A stretch of 45,784 nucleotides of DNA from Acidimicrobiaceae bacterium (GTDB lineage Bacteria; Actinomycetota; Acidimicrobiia; Acidimicrobiales; Aldehydirespiratoraceae). The position numbers and the translations under genes are program-made. Below, piece by piece: positions 15,150-23,618 of the stretch. The stretch is from positions 91,263-137,046 of the forward strand of contig JAPPMP010000005.1 in NCBI GenBank assembly GCA_028819005.1, given 5' to 3'. The notes below the pieces were generated by a model. That model was not told the origin of the DNA, made no database searches, and saw only the letters and a program-made list of their open reading frames with translations. Each line of letters opens with the position of its first letter. Position 1 is the stretch's first letter.

Positions 15150-15791
15150 ATGGTCGAAACCACCGAACCGAGGCGCTCGTTCGGCCGGCTGCTGTGGACG
15201 CCTATCGGCCTATTGGTCCTGGCCCTCGCGGTGATGTGGGGAATCGAGATTGTCGACACGCTGGCGTTGGACGATCGCCTGCAGGGCAACGGCATCCTCC
15301 CTCGGCGTCGAGACGGACTCGACGGCATCGTCTGGACGCCTTTCCTCCACTCGGACTTCGGCCACATCGCCTCCAATTCATTACCGCTGTTGGCGCTCGG
15401 TGGACTCGTTGCAGTTCGGGGGATGCGCTACTGGGCTCTGGTGACTCTGACGGTGATAGTTGTCGGCGGGGGGTTGACCTGGGCGCTGGCTGGATTCGGC
15501 AACCACATCGGGGCGAGCGGGGTGGTATTCGGGTATTTTGGGGCGATCCTCTCTGCGGCCGTCTTTGAACGCCGCCCGCGAGCGCTGGCCTCGGCATTGC
15601 TGGTGATCGTCTTCTACGGCGGCATGGTGGCCGGGATCGTGCCCCAGGACTACATCTCGTGGGAGGGCCATCTGTTCGGCATGGCCGCCGGCGTCATCGC
15701 CGCCCGGGCGATGGCCGAACCGCGCCGCCCGCAAGCAACCGCGCCCGACAACCCCGAGCCCTGGGAGCTCGACGAACCCTGGCTCAACTGA
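15150..15791 (+). CDS. Rhomboid-family intramembrane serine protease
   Basis: A 213-residue polytopic membrane protease that cleaves transmembrane substrates within the bilayer. The catalytic motif GASG (121-124, Ser123) opens TM4 and the catalytic His174 lies in SWEGHLFGMAAG of TM6. The TM2 motif HSDFGHIASNSLPLLALG matches the family's HxxxxHxxxN feature. Six hydrophobic segments can be counted, with a short Pro-rich cytoplasmic C-terminus. No paired substrate is evident nearby. It appears monocistronic, followed by the GC-rich repeat array. Confidence 0.88.
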   Translation: MVETTEPRRSFGRLLWTPIGLLVLALAVMWGIEIVDTLALDDRLQGNGILPRRRDGLDGIVWTPFLHSDFGHIASNSLPLLALGGLVAVRGMRYWALVTLTVIVVGGGLTWALAGFGNHIGASGVVFGYFGAILSAAVFERRPRALASALLVIVFYGGMVAGIVPQDYISWEGHLFGMAAGVIAARAMAEPRRPQATAPDNPEPWELDEPWLN

Positions 15792-15825
15792 GTCACCGCG
15801 GCTCAGGCCGTGCCCCAAACCTGTT

Positions 15826-15991
15826 GCGGCTCCGGCTGCGCCCGGCGACAACAACGCGCTTGGGGGGGCTCCGGCTACGCCCGGGCGGCAGCGATGGGCT
15901 TGGGGGGCTCCGGCTGTGCCCGGCAACAGCAATGCGCCCGGCGATAGCATCGCGGCTCCGGTTGCGCCCGGCGATAGCATCGCGTCGCTCC
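15826..15991 (+). repeat. GC-rich interspersed repeat array (four units)
   Basis: The core GGCTCCGGCTGCGCCCGG begins at 15828, 15867, 15906 and 15954 (spacings 39, 39, 48) with single-base variation. Within the last part TGCGCCCGGCGATAGCATCG is itself repeated at 15933 and 15963. It fills the gap between the rhomboid stop and the next gene; no gene is supported here. Confidence 0.85.
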
Positions 15992-16015
15992 ACTAGTTGA
16001 AATCAGGATCCAAAG

Positions 16016-16873
16016 ATGAAATTCGGTCTGGCGTTTGCCAATGTCATGCACTTCGGCACCGGCGAGGGTGCCAAACTGATCGGCCAAGCCGCGGAGGCGG
16101 CGGGCTTCGAGTCGGTGTGGACGGTTGAACACATCATCTACCCAGAGGGTTACGAGTCGACCTATCCCTACGACGCGAGCGGGAAAATGCCTGGGACCGG
16201 GGAGAACCCGATCCCTGATCCGTTGATATGGCTCGGTTTCGTGGCTGCGCACACCACCAGCCTGCGTCTTGCCACGGGTATCTCGCTGCTCCCCGAACGC
16301 AGTCCCGTCACTTACGCCAAGGAAGTAGCCACGCTCGACAGCCTGTCGGGCGGGAGGGTCGAACTGGGCATCGGGATCGGTTGGCTCAAAGAAGAGTTCA
16401 AGGCGCTCGGGGTGCCGTGGGAGAGGCGAGGTCCGCGTACCGAGGAGTACATGGAGGTGATGCGGGCGCTCTGGGCCGAGAATGCGGTGTCGTTCGACGG
16501 TGAGTTCGTCAGCTTCGACCCGATCTCCTGCAACCCCAAACCCGCCAACGGATCAGTGCCCATCCATATCGGAGGGCACAGCCGCGCTGCTGCGGAACGA
16601 GCGGGCAGAGTCGGCGATGGTTTCTGGCCGGCCAAGGGCGACCTGGCGGAGCTCTTCGAGATCGCACGGCAGACGGCTGCGGACCATGGCCGTGATCCGG
16701 AGGCGATTGAGCTGACCGGTCAGCACATGGGCGTCTTCGGAGATGATCCGAAAGCGGCGGTCGAGGAGTTGGCCTCGTGGGGCGCGAGCCGCATGATCGT
16801 GCCGTCCTTCCTGTTTTTCAACGACACGGCTGATTCGCTTGCCGCTTGGGGTGACAAGGTAATTGCCGGGTAG
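16016..16873 (+). CDS. LLM-class F420-dependent oxidoreductase
   Basis: A 285-residue luciferase-like TIM-barrel oxidoreductase of the group that uses coenzyme F420 (TIGR03619-like). The N-terminus MKFGLAFANVMHFGTGEG, the segment FESVWTVEHIIYP, RLATGISLLPERSPVTYAKEVATLD and GGRVELGIGIGWLKEEF are typical. The ATG is preceded by AGGAT. The gene is 26 bases before the double CoA-transferase and transcribed with it, which suggests a redox step in the breakdown of the same compound. Substrates of this family are very diverse and cannot be read from sequence. Confidence 0.85.
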   Translation: MKFGLAFANVMHFGTGEGAKLIGQAAEAAGFESVWTVEHIIYPEGYESTYPYDASGKMPGTGENPIPDPLIWLGFVAAHTTSLRLATGISLLPERSPVTYAKEVATLDSLSGGRVELGIGIGWLKEEFKALGVPWERRGPRTEEYMEVMRALWAENAVSFDGEFVSFDPISCNPKPANGSVPIHIGGHSRAAAERAGRVGDGFWPAKGDLAELFEIARQTAADHGRDPEAIELTGQHMGVFGDDPKAAVEELASWGASRMIVPSFLFFNDTADSLAAWGDKVIAG

Positions 16874-16899
16874 CTGAGACGAGTTGTTGAGGTGAGACG

Positions 16900-19242
16900 T
16901 TGACACCGGTCCTTGCAGACGTACGTGTTGTCGACCTCAGCAGCGGTATCGCCGGCGCGTACCTGTCGCGTCTGTTCGCGGATGCGGGCGCTGACGTCAT
17001 TCGGGTCGAATCGGAGGCCGGCGTCGATCTGCGCCGACGGAGCGCGGTACCTCCGGCGGAGGGAGCGAACGGTCCGTTGTTCGCGTTTCTGGCTGCGGGC
17101 ACCCGCTCAGTGGTGGGCGCGCTCGGCGATCCGGCCACCGAAGAGTTGCTGGCGAGCGCCGATCTCATCGTTGTCGACGACACACTCACGCCTGCAGATG
17201 TTGACGGCATCCACCAGCGACACAGGTTTGGAGCCATAACCTCGATTCGGCCCTACGGGCTGGAAGGACCGTGGGCCGAGAAGCGGCTCAACGAGTTCCT
17301 GCTACAGGCCGACTCCGGTTCGATCCTGTGCCGCGGCCATGCCTCTATGCCCCCGTACATGGCGGGCGGGGACGTGTTCGAGTGGATGGCGGCGTGTTAC
17401 GCGGCCCCGCCCTCGCTGGCAGCGATTGATCGTTCCCGTCGTTGCGGTCAAGGTGAGGTGGTCGACGTGTCGATTGCCGAATCGACGGCGTTGGCAGCGT
17501 CGACCTTCGCAGACCTGTCCCAACAGATGTCGGGTCGCACCGATCTGCCGATGCGGTCACTCGAGACTCCTTCAATCGAGCGAGCCCGCGACGGTTGGGT
17601 CGGCTTCAACACCAACACTCGTCAACAGTTCCAGAGCTTCTGTCTGATGATTGAACGCCCCGATCTGATGGACGGCGAATGGGCGGATCTTCGAACCCGC
17701 ACAGCTCGGCTCGACGAATGGTCGGCCATCGTCGACGAGTGGATGGCACAGCACTCAGTTGCTGAGATTGTGGAGGTGGCGTCGGAGCTGAGAGTGCCCG
17801 TGGCCAGGGTCAACGATGGGGAGGGGGTGCTCAGCGAGGAGCATCTGGTTGCACGGGGTTTCTTAGCGGACACGGCAGACGGCTTCGCGGCTCCGAGGTC
17901 GCCACGGATGATCGACGGCGAGCGGCCGCCGGTTCCCGGGCCTGCGCCGAAGATCGGTGAACACACCCGACAGATTGAGTCCCGCCCTCGTCTCGAACCC
18001 GTGCGGGGGCGTGGGGACGCATCCGGCGATCCGACCGCGCGACCGCTCGCCGGGATCCGCGTGGTGGATCTCACGAGCTGGTGGGCGGGCCCCTGCGCGA
18101 CCCAGGCAATGGCGGCTCTCGGCGCCGATGTGATCCATGTCGAGTCGGTGACCCACCCCGACGGCATGCGCCTCACCGGCATGATGTTCGGCAAGGAGAA
18201 GTGGTGGGAGTGGGGGCATATGTTCCTCGCCGCGAATCACGACAAACGCGGGCTGACCCTCGACCTCAACGATCTCGAGGGTCGGGAACTTCTGCTGGCG
18301 CTCGTGGAGGGCGCCGATGTCGTGGTCGAGAACTTCAGCCCGCGGGTAATCGAAGCGTTCGACCTCGACTGGGAGGTGCTGCGCGCACGCAACCCGCAAC
18401 TGGTGATGGTGCGCATGCCCGCTTTCGGGCTCGACGGTCCATGGCGTGAGCGTGTCGGTTTCGCACAGACCATGGAGCAGATGTCGGGCATGGCGTGGTT
18501 GACCGGCCACGAGACGGATCAACCCCGGATTCCTCGCGGGCCCTGCGATCCGATCGCAGGGATGCACGGTTGCTTCGCCGCACTGTTGGGGATTCGCAGG
18601 CGCGACAGCACCGGCCGCGGCGTCTTCATCGAATCGGCGATGGTCGAGGGCGCCATCAACTGCGCGGCGGAGATGATCGTGGAGTGCTCGGCGAACGGCG
18701 CGACCCTCAGCCGCCTCGGCAATCGCAGCCGTTTCGCGGCCCCTCAGGGCGTCTATGAGACAGCAGAGCCCGAGCAATGGTTGGCGATCTCATGCGACAG
18801 CGACGAAGCATGGTGGGCTTTAGCGGAAGTCATCGGCGCGGATGCCGATGAGTTTGCGACGCTGGAGGATCGCCAAGCCGCCCATGATGAGATCGACAAG
18901 CTTGTTGCTCGCTGGGCTGAGAATCGAGACCTGACCCAAGCTGAGGAGGAACTCGTCGGCGCGGGTGTGGGTGCTATTGCGTGTCGCAACCACGCTGTTC
19001 TGCGTTTCCACCCCCAGTTCGAAGCTCGTGGATTCTATGAACTGGTGGAGCATTGCGAGGTGGGGACTCACTACATGCCAGGTCAGCCTTACCGGATGCG
19101 CGGCATTGAACGCTGGATCACAAACGCCACGCCGACTCTGGGCCAACACAACCACGAGATCCTGACCGAATTGGGCCTGAGCACCGATGAGATCGCTGCT
19201 TTGGAGCAATCAGGGCGGATCGGCACCATTCCGGCGCTGTAA
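16900..19242 (+). CDS. Double-domain class III CoA-transferase (CaiB/BaiF)
   Basis: A 780-residue protein made of two complete CaiB/BaiF (family III) CoA-transferase units in tandem: residues about 5-375 (LADVRVVDLSSGIAGAYLSRLFADAGADVIRVE) and about 385-775 (LAGIRVVDLTSWWAGPCATQAMAALGADVIHVE). Each half keeps an Asp at the position of the acyl-CoA-forming Asp of formyl-CoA transferase (D158 and D550). Single-chain duplications of this kind are known in actinobacterial acid and steroid catabolism. Start is TTG 16900 with GAGGTGAG upstream. It moves CoA from an acyl-CoA donor to a carboxylic acid; donor and acceptor are unknown. It may act with the LLM oxidoreductase upstream. Confidence 0.88.
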   Translation: MTPVLADVRVVDLSSGIAGAYLSRLFADAGADVIRVESEAGVDLRRRSAVPPAEGANGPLFAFLAAGTRSVVGALGDPATEELLASADLIVVDDTLTPADVDGIHQRHRFGAITSIRPYGLEGPWAEKRLNEFLLQADSGSILCRGHASMPPYMAGGDVFEWMAACYAAPPSLAAIDRSRRCGQGEVVDVSIAESTALAASTFADLSQQMSGRTDLPMRSLETPSIERARDGWVGFNTNTRQQFQSFCLMIERPDLMDGEWADLRTRTARLDEWSAIVDEWMAQHSVAEIVEVASELRVPVARVNDGEGVLSEEHLVARGFLADTADGFAAPRSPRMIDGERPPVPGPAPKIGEHTRQIESRPRLEPVRGRGDASGDPTARPLAGIRVVDLTSWWAGPCATQAMAALGADVIHVESVTHPDGMRLTGMMFGKEKWWEWGHMFLAANHDKRGLTLDLNDLEGRELLLALVEGADVVVENFSPRVIEAFDLDWEVLRARNPQLVMVRMPAFGLDGPWRERVGFAQTMEQMSGMAWLTGHETDQPRIPRGPCDPIAGMHGCFAALLGIRRRDSTGRGVFIESAMVEGAINCAAEMIVECSANGATLSRLGNRSRFAAPQGVYETAEPEQWLAISCDSDEAWWALAEVIGADADEFATLEDRQAAHDEIDKLVARWAENRDLTQAEEELVGAGVGAIACRNHAVLRFHPQFEARGFYELVEHCEVGTHYMPGQPYRMRGIERWITNATPTLGQHNHEILTELGLSTDEIAALEQSGRIGTIPAL

Positions 19243-19292
19243 TCGCAAGAACTTCGGCACGACCGGTGATCCGGCCTGACAGACTGTTGACG

Positions 19293-20063
19293 ATGACGGC
19301 TGACGACCCAAAAAACGGTTCGGACGACGACCAAGAGCACGCGCATGACCACGATCACGCGCACAGCCATATGGTTCATCGTCACCGCGATGTTCAGGGA
19401 GGTGAGGCTCGGGCCGCTGTTTTCGGCTTCAGCGACGGCTTGGTGTCAAACGTCGCTCTCATCATCGGGATAACGGGAGCATCGGCGGATGGATCGCTGG
19501 TCCGACTTGCCGGCATCAGCGGCCTGTTGGCAGGCGCCATCTCGATGGCTGCGGGGGAATGGGTCTCGATCCGGGCGCACAACGAGCTTGTAGAACGAGA
19601 GATCGCCATTGAGCGGAAATCCCTGGAGGAGAACCCGAAAGCGGAGATACGAGAACTCGCCGCCATATATCGAGAGCGAGGACTGAACCCGGAGAGCGCC
19701 AAACAGCTCGCCAGCGAGATAATGGCCGACCCCGAAGTCGCCCTGGACGTGCATGCGCGTGAGGAGCTCGGCGTTGACCCCGAGGGTGCCGGCAGTCCCT
19801 TGAGGGTGGCGCTGTCGTCGTTCGCCGCCTTCGCGACGGGTGCTTTCGTTCCCCTGTTCCCCTGGTTGTTTGCCGAGGGCGCGGGTGCCGCCGTCGCCTC
19901 GGTTGTGATGGCGGTTGTCGCCGCGTCGTTGGCGGGCGTTGCGCTGGCAGTATTCACCGGGCGTTCCAAGGTGCGCACCGCGGCGCGTCAGGTGCTGGTG
20001 GCGGCAGGCGCCTGCGGTGCCACGTTTCTGATCGGCTCGCTGCTGGGAGTGTCGGTGACCTAG
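19293..20063 (+). CDS. VIT1/CCC1-family metal transporter
   Basis: A 256-residue membrane protein of the vacuolar iron transporter family (Fe/Mn export or storage-side transport). It opens with a His/Asp-rich cytosolic tail (HAHDHDHAHSHMVHRHRD), then TM1-TM2 with GFSDGLVSNVALIIGITGA and GLLAGAISMAAGEWVS, a charged amphipathic metal-binding insert (EREIAIERKSLEENP... AIYRERGL), and three further TMs. The start is uncertain: ATG 19293 is preferred, but GTG 19266 and TTG 19287 are in frame and no ribosome site is convincing. It appears unrelated in function to the flanking CoA enzymes. Confidence 0.85.
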   Translation: MTADDPKNGSDDDQEHAHDHDHAHSHMVHRHRDVQGGEARAAVFGFSDGLVSNVALIIGITGASADGSLVRLAGISGLLAGAISMAAGEWVSIRAHNELVEREIAIERKSLEENPKAEIRELAAIYRERGLNPESAKQLASEIMADPEVALDVHAREELGVDPEGAGSPLRVALSSFAAFATGAFVPLFPWLFAEGAGAAVASVVMAVVAASLAGVALAVFTGRSKVRTAARQVLVAAGACGATFLIGSLLGVSVT

Positions 20064-20069
20064 GGGCGC

Positions 20070-20185
20070 AGCGGCCGTGGCCGGAGCGGTCCGGTGGGCG
20101 TAGCGGACAAGAGCGGGTGGCCGTGGTCGGAGTGGCCCGGTGGGCGTAGCGGACAAGGGCGGGTGGCCGTGGCCGGAGCGCGATA
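20070..20185 (+). repeat. 46-bp tandem repeat
   Basis: A GC-rich unit with exact 46-base period, about 2.5 copies: GGCCGTGG begins at 20073, 20119 and 20165, and GGTGGGCGTAGCGGACAAG at 20093 and 20139. It differs in sequence from the 15.8/45.7-kb repeat. It fills most of the gap before the racemase gene. Confidence 0.8.
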
Positions 20186-20215
20186 GCGGACTTGCGTCCG
20201 CGATGTTCAGCCTCG

Positions 20216-20221
20216 TAGCTT
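20216..20221 (+). promoter_or_regulatory. -10 box of racemase-like gene
   Basis: TAGCTT lies 7 bases before ATG 20229, with no Shine-Dalgarno sequence, in line with a leaderless mRNA. Confidence 0.4.
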
Positions 20222-20228
20222 CGGACCG

Positions 20229-21371
20229 ATGGGTGGCCCGCTTGCTGGTGTGAAAGTGGTGGAACTGGCTGGTCTGGGCGCGCTTCCCTATGGATCGATG
20301 CGTTTGGCAGACATGGGCGCCGATGTGGTCCGAGTGGATCGCCTCTCTGGGGTTCCCGACGAGAAGGTCCCCCGCGGATATTCCTTCTGGGATCGCGGGC
20401 GGCGTTCTGTGGCGGTTGATCTCAAGAATCCGGCGGGCGTCGAGGTCGTGTTGCGTCTGGCGGAGAGCGCTGAGGTGTTTCTCGAGGCGTTCCGCCCCGG
20501 TGTCGCCGAGCGACTGGGGGTGGGTCCCGATCAGGTGATGAGCCGCAATCCGGCCATTGTCTACGGGCGGCTCACGGGTTGGGGCCAGACCGGTGCGTTG
20601 GCTCATGCCGCTGGGCATTCGCTCAACTATGAGGCGATCACGGGTGTGATTCGCTCGATCGGTCCCGAAGGCGGTCCGCCGGTTCCGCAGCTCAACATCC
20701 ACGGCGACTTCGCCGGAGGTGGTCTGACGCTGGCGTACGGTGTTGTTTGCGCCCTGCTCGAATCTCGGCAGTCGGGGCAAGGCCAGGTCATCGACGCAGC
20801 CATGGCTGACGGCGTGGCGTCGCTCGCAACCGTCTTCTACCCGATGGCTCACAGCGGCATGCACACTGACGTGATCGGTGCCAACCTTTTTGACGGCGGG
20901 GCGCCGTTCTACGCGATCTACGAGTGCGCTGACGGTGGTTACATGTCGGTCGCGCCGATCGAGCCGCACTTCTGGTCGCTGTTGTTGGCTCTCATCGGAG
21001 TAGACGAAACCGATCTGCCTGCCCAGTACGATCGTGACGGCTGGCCTGATGTGAAGGCTCGCCTGGCCGAGGTGTTCGCCACCAAGACACGGGACGAGTG
21101 GTGCGAGATTCTTGAGGGAACCGACTCCTGCACTGCCCCGGTGCTGACCTACAACGAGGCCCGCGCCTATCAGCACAACGTTGATCGGGGAACCTTTGGT
21201 GGCGTTGACGGGACTGAGGTCGTGCCCATGCCGCGCCTGTCGAGAACCCCCGGCGAGATGCGACCTTCGCCGGATTGGATCGGCGCCGACACCGATGCTG
21301 TGCTCTGCGCCAATGGTTTCAGCGCCGCTGAGATAGCCGAGCTTCGTTCGCAATCGGCCATCGGAGGCTGA
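20229..21371 (+). CDS. mcr: Alpha-methylacyl-CoA racemase
   Basis: A 380-residue CaiB/BaiF-fold enzyme that most resembles alpha-methylacyl-CoA racemase, which epimerises 2-methyl-branched acyl-CoAs such as sterol side chains before beta-oxidation. The racemase signature TGWGQTGALAHAAGHSLNY is present, with H130 and, 30 residues on, D160 (NIHGDFAGGG), and E245 (APIEPHFW). These match the His126, Asp156 and Glu241 set of the M. tuberculosis enzyme with a constant offset of four, which favours racemase over CoA-transferase. The gene is alone on its strand; the alpha/beta hydrolase converges on it with 10 bases between stops. Confidence 0.88.
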   Translation: MGGPLAGVKVVELAGLGALPYGSMRLADMGADVVRVDRLSGVPDEKVPRGYSFWDRGRRSVAVDLKNPAGVEVVLRLAESAEVFLEAFRPGVAERLGVGPDQVMSRNPAIVYGRLTGWGQTGALAHAAGHSLNYEAITGVIRSIGPEGGPPVPQLNIHGDFAGGGLTLAYGVVCALLESRQSGQGQVIDAAMADGVASLATVFYPMAHSGMHTDVIGANLFDGGAPFYAIYECADGGYMSVAPIEPHFWSLLLALIGVDETDLPAQYDRDGWPDVKARLAEVFATKTRDEWCEILEGTDSCTAPVLTYNEARAYQHNVDRGTFGGVDGTEVVPMPRLSRTPGEMRPSPDWIGADTDAVLCANGFSAAEIAELRSQSAIGG

Positions 21372-21381
21372 AGCTGCTGCT

Positions 21382-22065
21382 CTAGTTTCTCCGCAGTGAG
21401 GCGGCGATGTTGCGTATTGCGCTGGAGACCCGGTCCGGATGTGAGCGCATCACGTAGTGGCGGGCACCCTCGACAGTGGTGCGAGTCGCATGCGGCAGTT
21501 TCTTCTCCATGTAGTCATTGGCGCCGAGGTAGGCCCTGTCGCCCTCGCCGATCACCAATGCGATCGGCAAGGTCAATTCGGTCATGCGGTCGATCACCAT
21601 GGAATCGACATGCAGCCCGACTGTGGCGGCCAGTTCGCTCACCCCGTAGCTCGGAGAGTTCTTCAACAGCCGTGAGTTCCAGCCATCTCGCGCCTGCGGG
21701 TCGCGAAACCCCGGACCGGTCGATACCAGAACCAGGGCGTCCACAGCGCCCGGCCGGGTGAGGGCATAGGCCATCGCGAGGTATCCGCCGAGCGAATGCC
21801 CGACGAACACGACGGGACGCGACAGCTCTGAGATGACCGCGTCCAGGTCCTCGAGGATTGCGCTGCGCTCGTAAGCCGACGGTTCGGTGCTGTCCGGCGA
21901 CTTGCCGTGTCCGGGCAGGTCGGCAGAAACGCAGAGGTGATCCGAGAGGAGATCGATGGTCGGGGCCCAAACCTCCGAATCAGAGTCAACACCATGCACG
22001 AACAGCAGTGTGGCTGCACTCCCAGTGGCGGAGCCGGTGGTGGTGACGTGCAGGGGAGTGCTCAT
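21382..22065 (-). CDS. Alpha/beta-hydrolase
   Basis: A 227-residue alpha/beta-hydrolase. The nucleophile elbow is GHSLGG with Ser91, the acid is probably D176 (GEGDRAYLG) and the base H203 (GARHYVM); the oxyanion region is LFVHGVDSD. PGHGKS is the usual cap-strand motif. The substrate cannot be named; esterases, lactonases and C-C hydrolases all share this plan. The ATG has AGGA 4 bases upstream. It lies 24 bases downstream of the CDF transporter gene and may share its mRNA. Confidence 0.85.
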   Translation of the reverse strand: MSTPLHVTTTGSATGSAATLLFVHGVDSDSEVWAPTIDLLSDHLCVSADLPGHGKSPDSTEPSAYERSAILEDLDAVISELSRPVVFVGHSLGGYLAMAYALTRPGAVDALVLVSTGPGFRDPQARDGWNSRLLKNSPSYGVSELAATVGLHVDSMVIDRMTELTLPIALVIGEGDRAYLGANDYMEKKLPHATRTTVEGARHYVMRSHPDRVSSAIRNIAASLRRN

Positions 22066-22089
22066 TGTCCTGGTTTCATTCCGGGCCGC

Positions 22090-23025
22090 TCACTGCGGGT
22101 TGGCTGGCGTGGGGTCGCGACGAAAGACGTCGGGCTCGATGTACATGGGTCGGGCTTCGGGCACGTCACTGCGGACCTTGGCTTCGATCTCGTTGATCGT
22201 GTCGCCAAGTTGTTCGGTCGTGTAGCTCGGGTCGAACGCGACCTTCGCCCCGACGAGAAGCTCGTCGGGGCCGAGGTACTGGGTGCGGATATGGATGATG
22301 CGCTCCACGCCCGTGACGCTTTCGACAGCTTTGGCGATTTTGGACTGCGTTTTGGCGGTCGCTCCCTCGCCGATCAGCAGGCTCTTCATTTCTATGGCAA
22401 GAACTACCGCGATCAGGCCCAGCAACACGCCGATCGAAAGCGTGCCGATTCCGTCCCATACCGGGGAGTCGAAGGCAACCGCGATCGCCAGGGCACTCAG
22501 CGCCAAGACCAAGCCGATCAGAGCGCCAAGGTCCTCAAGAAGAACAACCGGCAGCTCAGGTATACGGCAGCGGCGAATGAAAGCTGTCCAGCTCAGGTTG
22601 CCACGAACTCGGTTGGATTCGACGACGGCAGTTCGGAACGCATAACCCTCAAAGACGATCCCGACAGACAGAACCGAGAATGCCCAGATAGGGGAGTCAA
22701 TCGGGTGAGGATGTCGTATCTTTTCGATCCCTTCGTACAACGCGAACATCGAACCGACGGTGAACAGCACGAGGGCGACCACGAAAGACCAGAAGTATCG
22801 CTCTCGGCCGTAGCCGAACGGGTGAGTGGTGGTCGCTTCTCGTTTCGCCAACCGCCCGCCCAAGAGGAGCAGAGCCTGGTTGCTGGTATCGGCGCATGAG
22901 TGGATCGCTTCGGCCAACATCGAAGAGGCACCGGTGAAAATGAAGGCCACGAATTTGGCGATGGCGATCCCGAGATTCGCGAAGAACGCAGTCAGGATTA
23001 CCTTTGTTCCGCCACTTGCTGCCAT
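22090..23025 (-). CDS. Cation diffusion facilitator (CDF) transporter
   Basis: A 311-residue CDF family metal/proton antiporter of the ZnT9/SLC30A9-like branch. TM2 carries HSCADTSNQALLLLG, including the His/Asp transport-site pair; TM5 has LEDLGALIGL. The THPFGYGRERYFWSF signature follows TM2. Six TMs are followed by a cytosolic ferredoxin-like domain (about 215-300). Members move Zn2+, Mn2+ or Co2+/Ni2+ out of the cytosol; the metal here is not certain. A GAGGAG ribosome site precedes the ATG. The gene is divergent from the MaoC gene over 137 bases. Confidence 0.88.
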   Translation of the reverse strand: MAASGGTKVILTAFFANLGIAIAKFVAFIFTGASSMLAEAIHSCADTSNQALLLLGGRLAKREATTTHPFGYGRERYFWSFVVALVLFTVGSMFALYEGIEKIRHPHPIDSPIWAFSVLSVGIVFEGYAFRTAVVESNRVRGNLSWTAFIRRCRIPELPVVLLEDLGALIGLVLALSALAIAVAFDSPVWDGIGTLSIGVLLGLIAVVLAIEMKSLLIGEGATAKTQSKIAKAVESVTGVERIIHIRTQYLGPDELLVGAKVAFDPSYTTEQLGDTINEIEAKVRSDVPEARPMYIEPDVFRRDPTPANPQ

Positions 23026-23148
23026 TCAAGCTCCTCGGGTCTCGCCGCGAATCCAAGCACGGGCCCCGAAGAGGATAGCGCTCTGTTGTCGCCGGGCGTC
23101 GTCGGAGCCGTGATGGTGTGGTTCTGTGGGTGCGCACGAACCAACGGG

Positions 23149-23154
23149 TACCGT
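23149..23154 (+). promoter_or_regulatory. -10 box of maoC-like gene
   Basis: TACCGT lies 8 bases before ATG 23163. The 12-mer GGGTACCGTTGC around it (23147-23158) recurs before the gene at 26320. No Shine-Dalgarno sequence is present. Confidence 0.45.
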
Positions 23155-23162
23155 TGCATCTC

Positions 23163-23618
23163 ATGGCGACTGTCTTTGCATCCCCCGACGACCTGCTGAA
23201 TGCCGTCGGTACTGAGCTCGGATCCAGTGCGTGGCTCACGATCAAGCAGGAGCGCATCAATCTGTTCGCCGACGCGACCGGCGACCATCAGTGGATTCAC
23301 GTTGATCCAGTCGCGGCGGAACAGGGCCCGTTCGGAGCGACGATTGCCCACGGCTATCTCACTCTCGCTCTCACCAACCAGTTCCTGCCCGAAATAGTGC
23401 GTGTCGACGGCGCGTCCATGGGGATCAACTACGGCACTGACAAAGTGCGCTTCCCTCAAGCGGTCACGGTCGGCAGCAAGGTGCGGGCCAGCGCGGTCCT
23501 CAGCGATGCCCAGGAAGTCAGCGGAGGAGTTCAGGCAGTCATCACGATCACCGTCGAGATCGAAGGGCAGACCAAACCGGCCTGTGTTGTCGAGTCCGTC
23601 AGCCGGTTCCTGCGATGA
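23163..23618 (+). CDS. MaoC-like (R)-specific enoyl-CoA hydratase
   Basis: A 151-residue single hot-dog-fold protein of the MaoC dehydratase family. It carries the hydratase-2 motif FADATGDHQWIHVD with catalytic D41 and H46, followed by GATIAHGYLTLAL. Such enzymes hydrate (R)-specifically the double bond of enoyl-CoA; homologues of M. tuberculosis Rv0130 (HtdZ) are the nearest I recall. Start ATG 23163 is favoured over a frame opening at 23118. Its stop overlaps the start of the 29-codon micro-ORF (ATGA). Confidence 0.85.
   Translation: MATVFASPDDLLNAVGTELGSSAWLTIKQERINLFADATGDHQWIHVDPVAAEQGPFGATIAHGYLTLALTNQFLPEIVRVDGASMGINYGTDKVRFPQAVTVGSKVRASAVLSDAQEVSGGVQAVITITVEIEGQTKPACVVESVSRFLR

Noticed and set aside
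15381..15980. 199-residue minus-strand frame across the repeat array
   Set aside because: Its first part is translated repeat DNA and the rest is antisense to the rhomboid gene.
19446..21353. 635-residue open frame on the minus strand
   Set aside because: It runs antisense through the VIT1 gene, the 46-bp repeat and the racemase gene; the plus-strand genes have complete family motifs.
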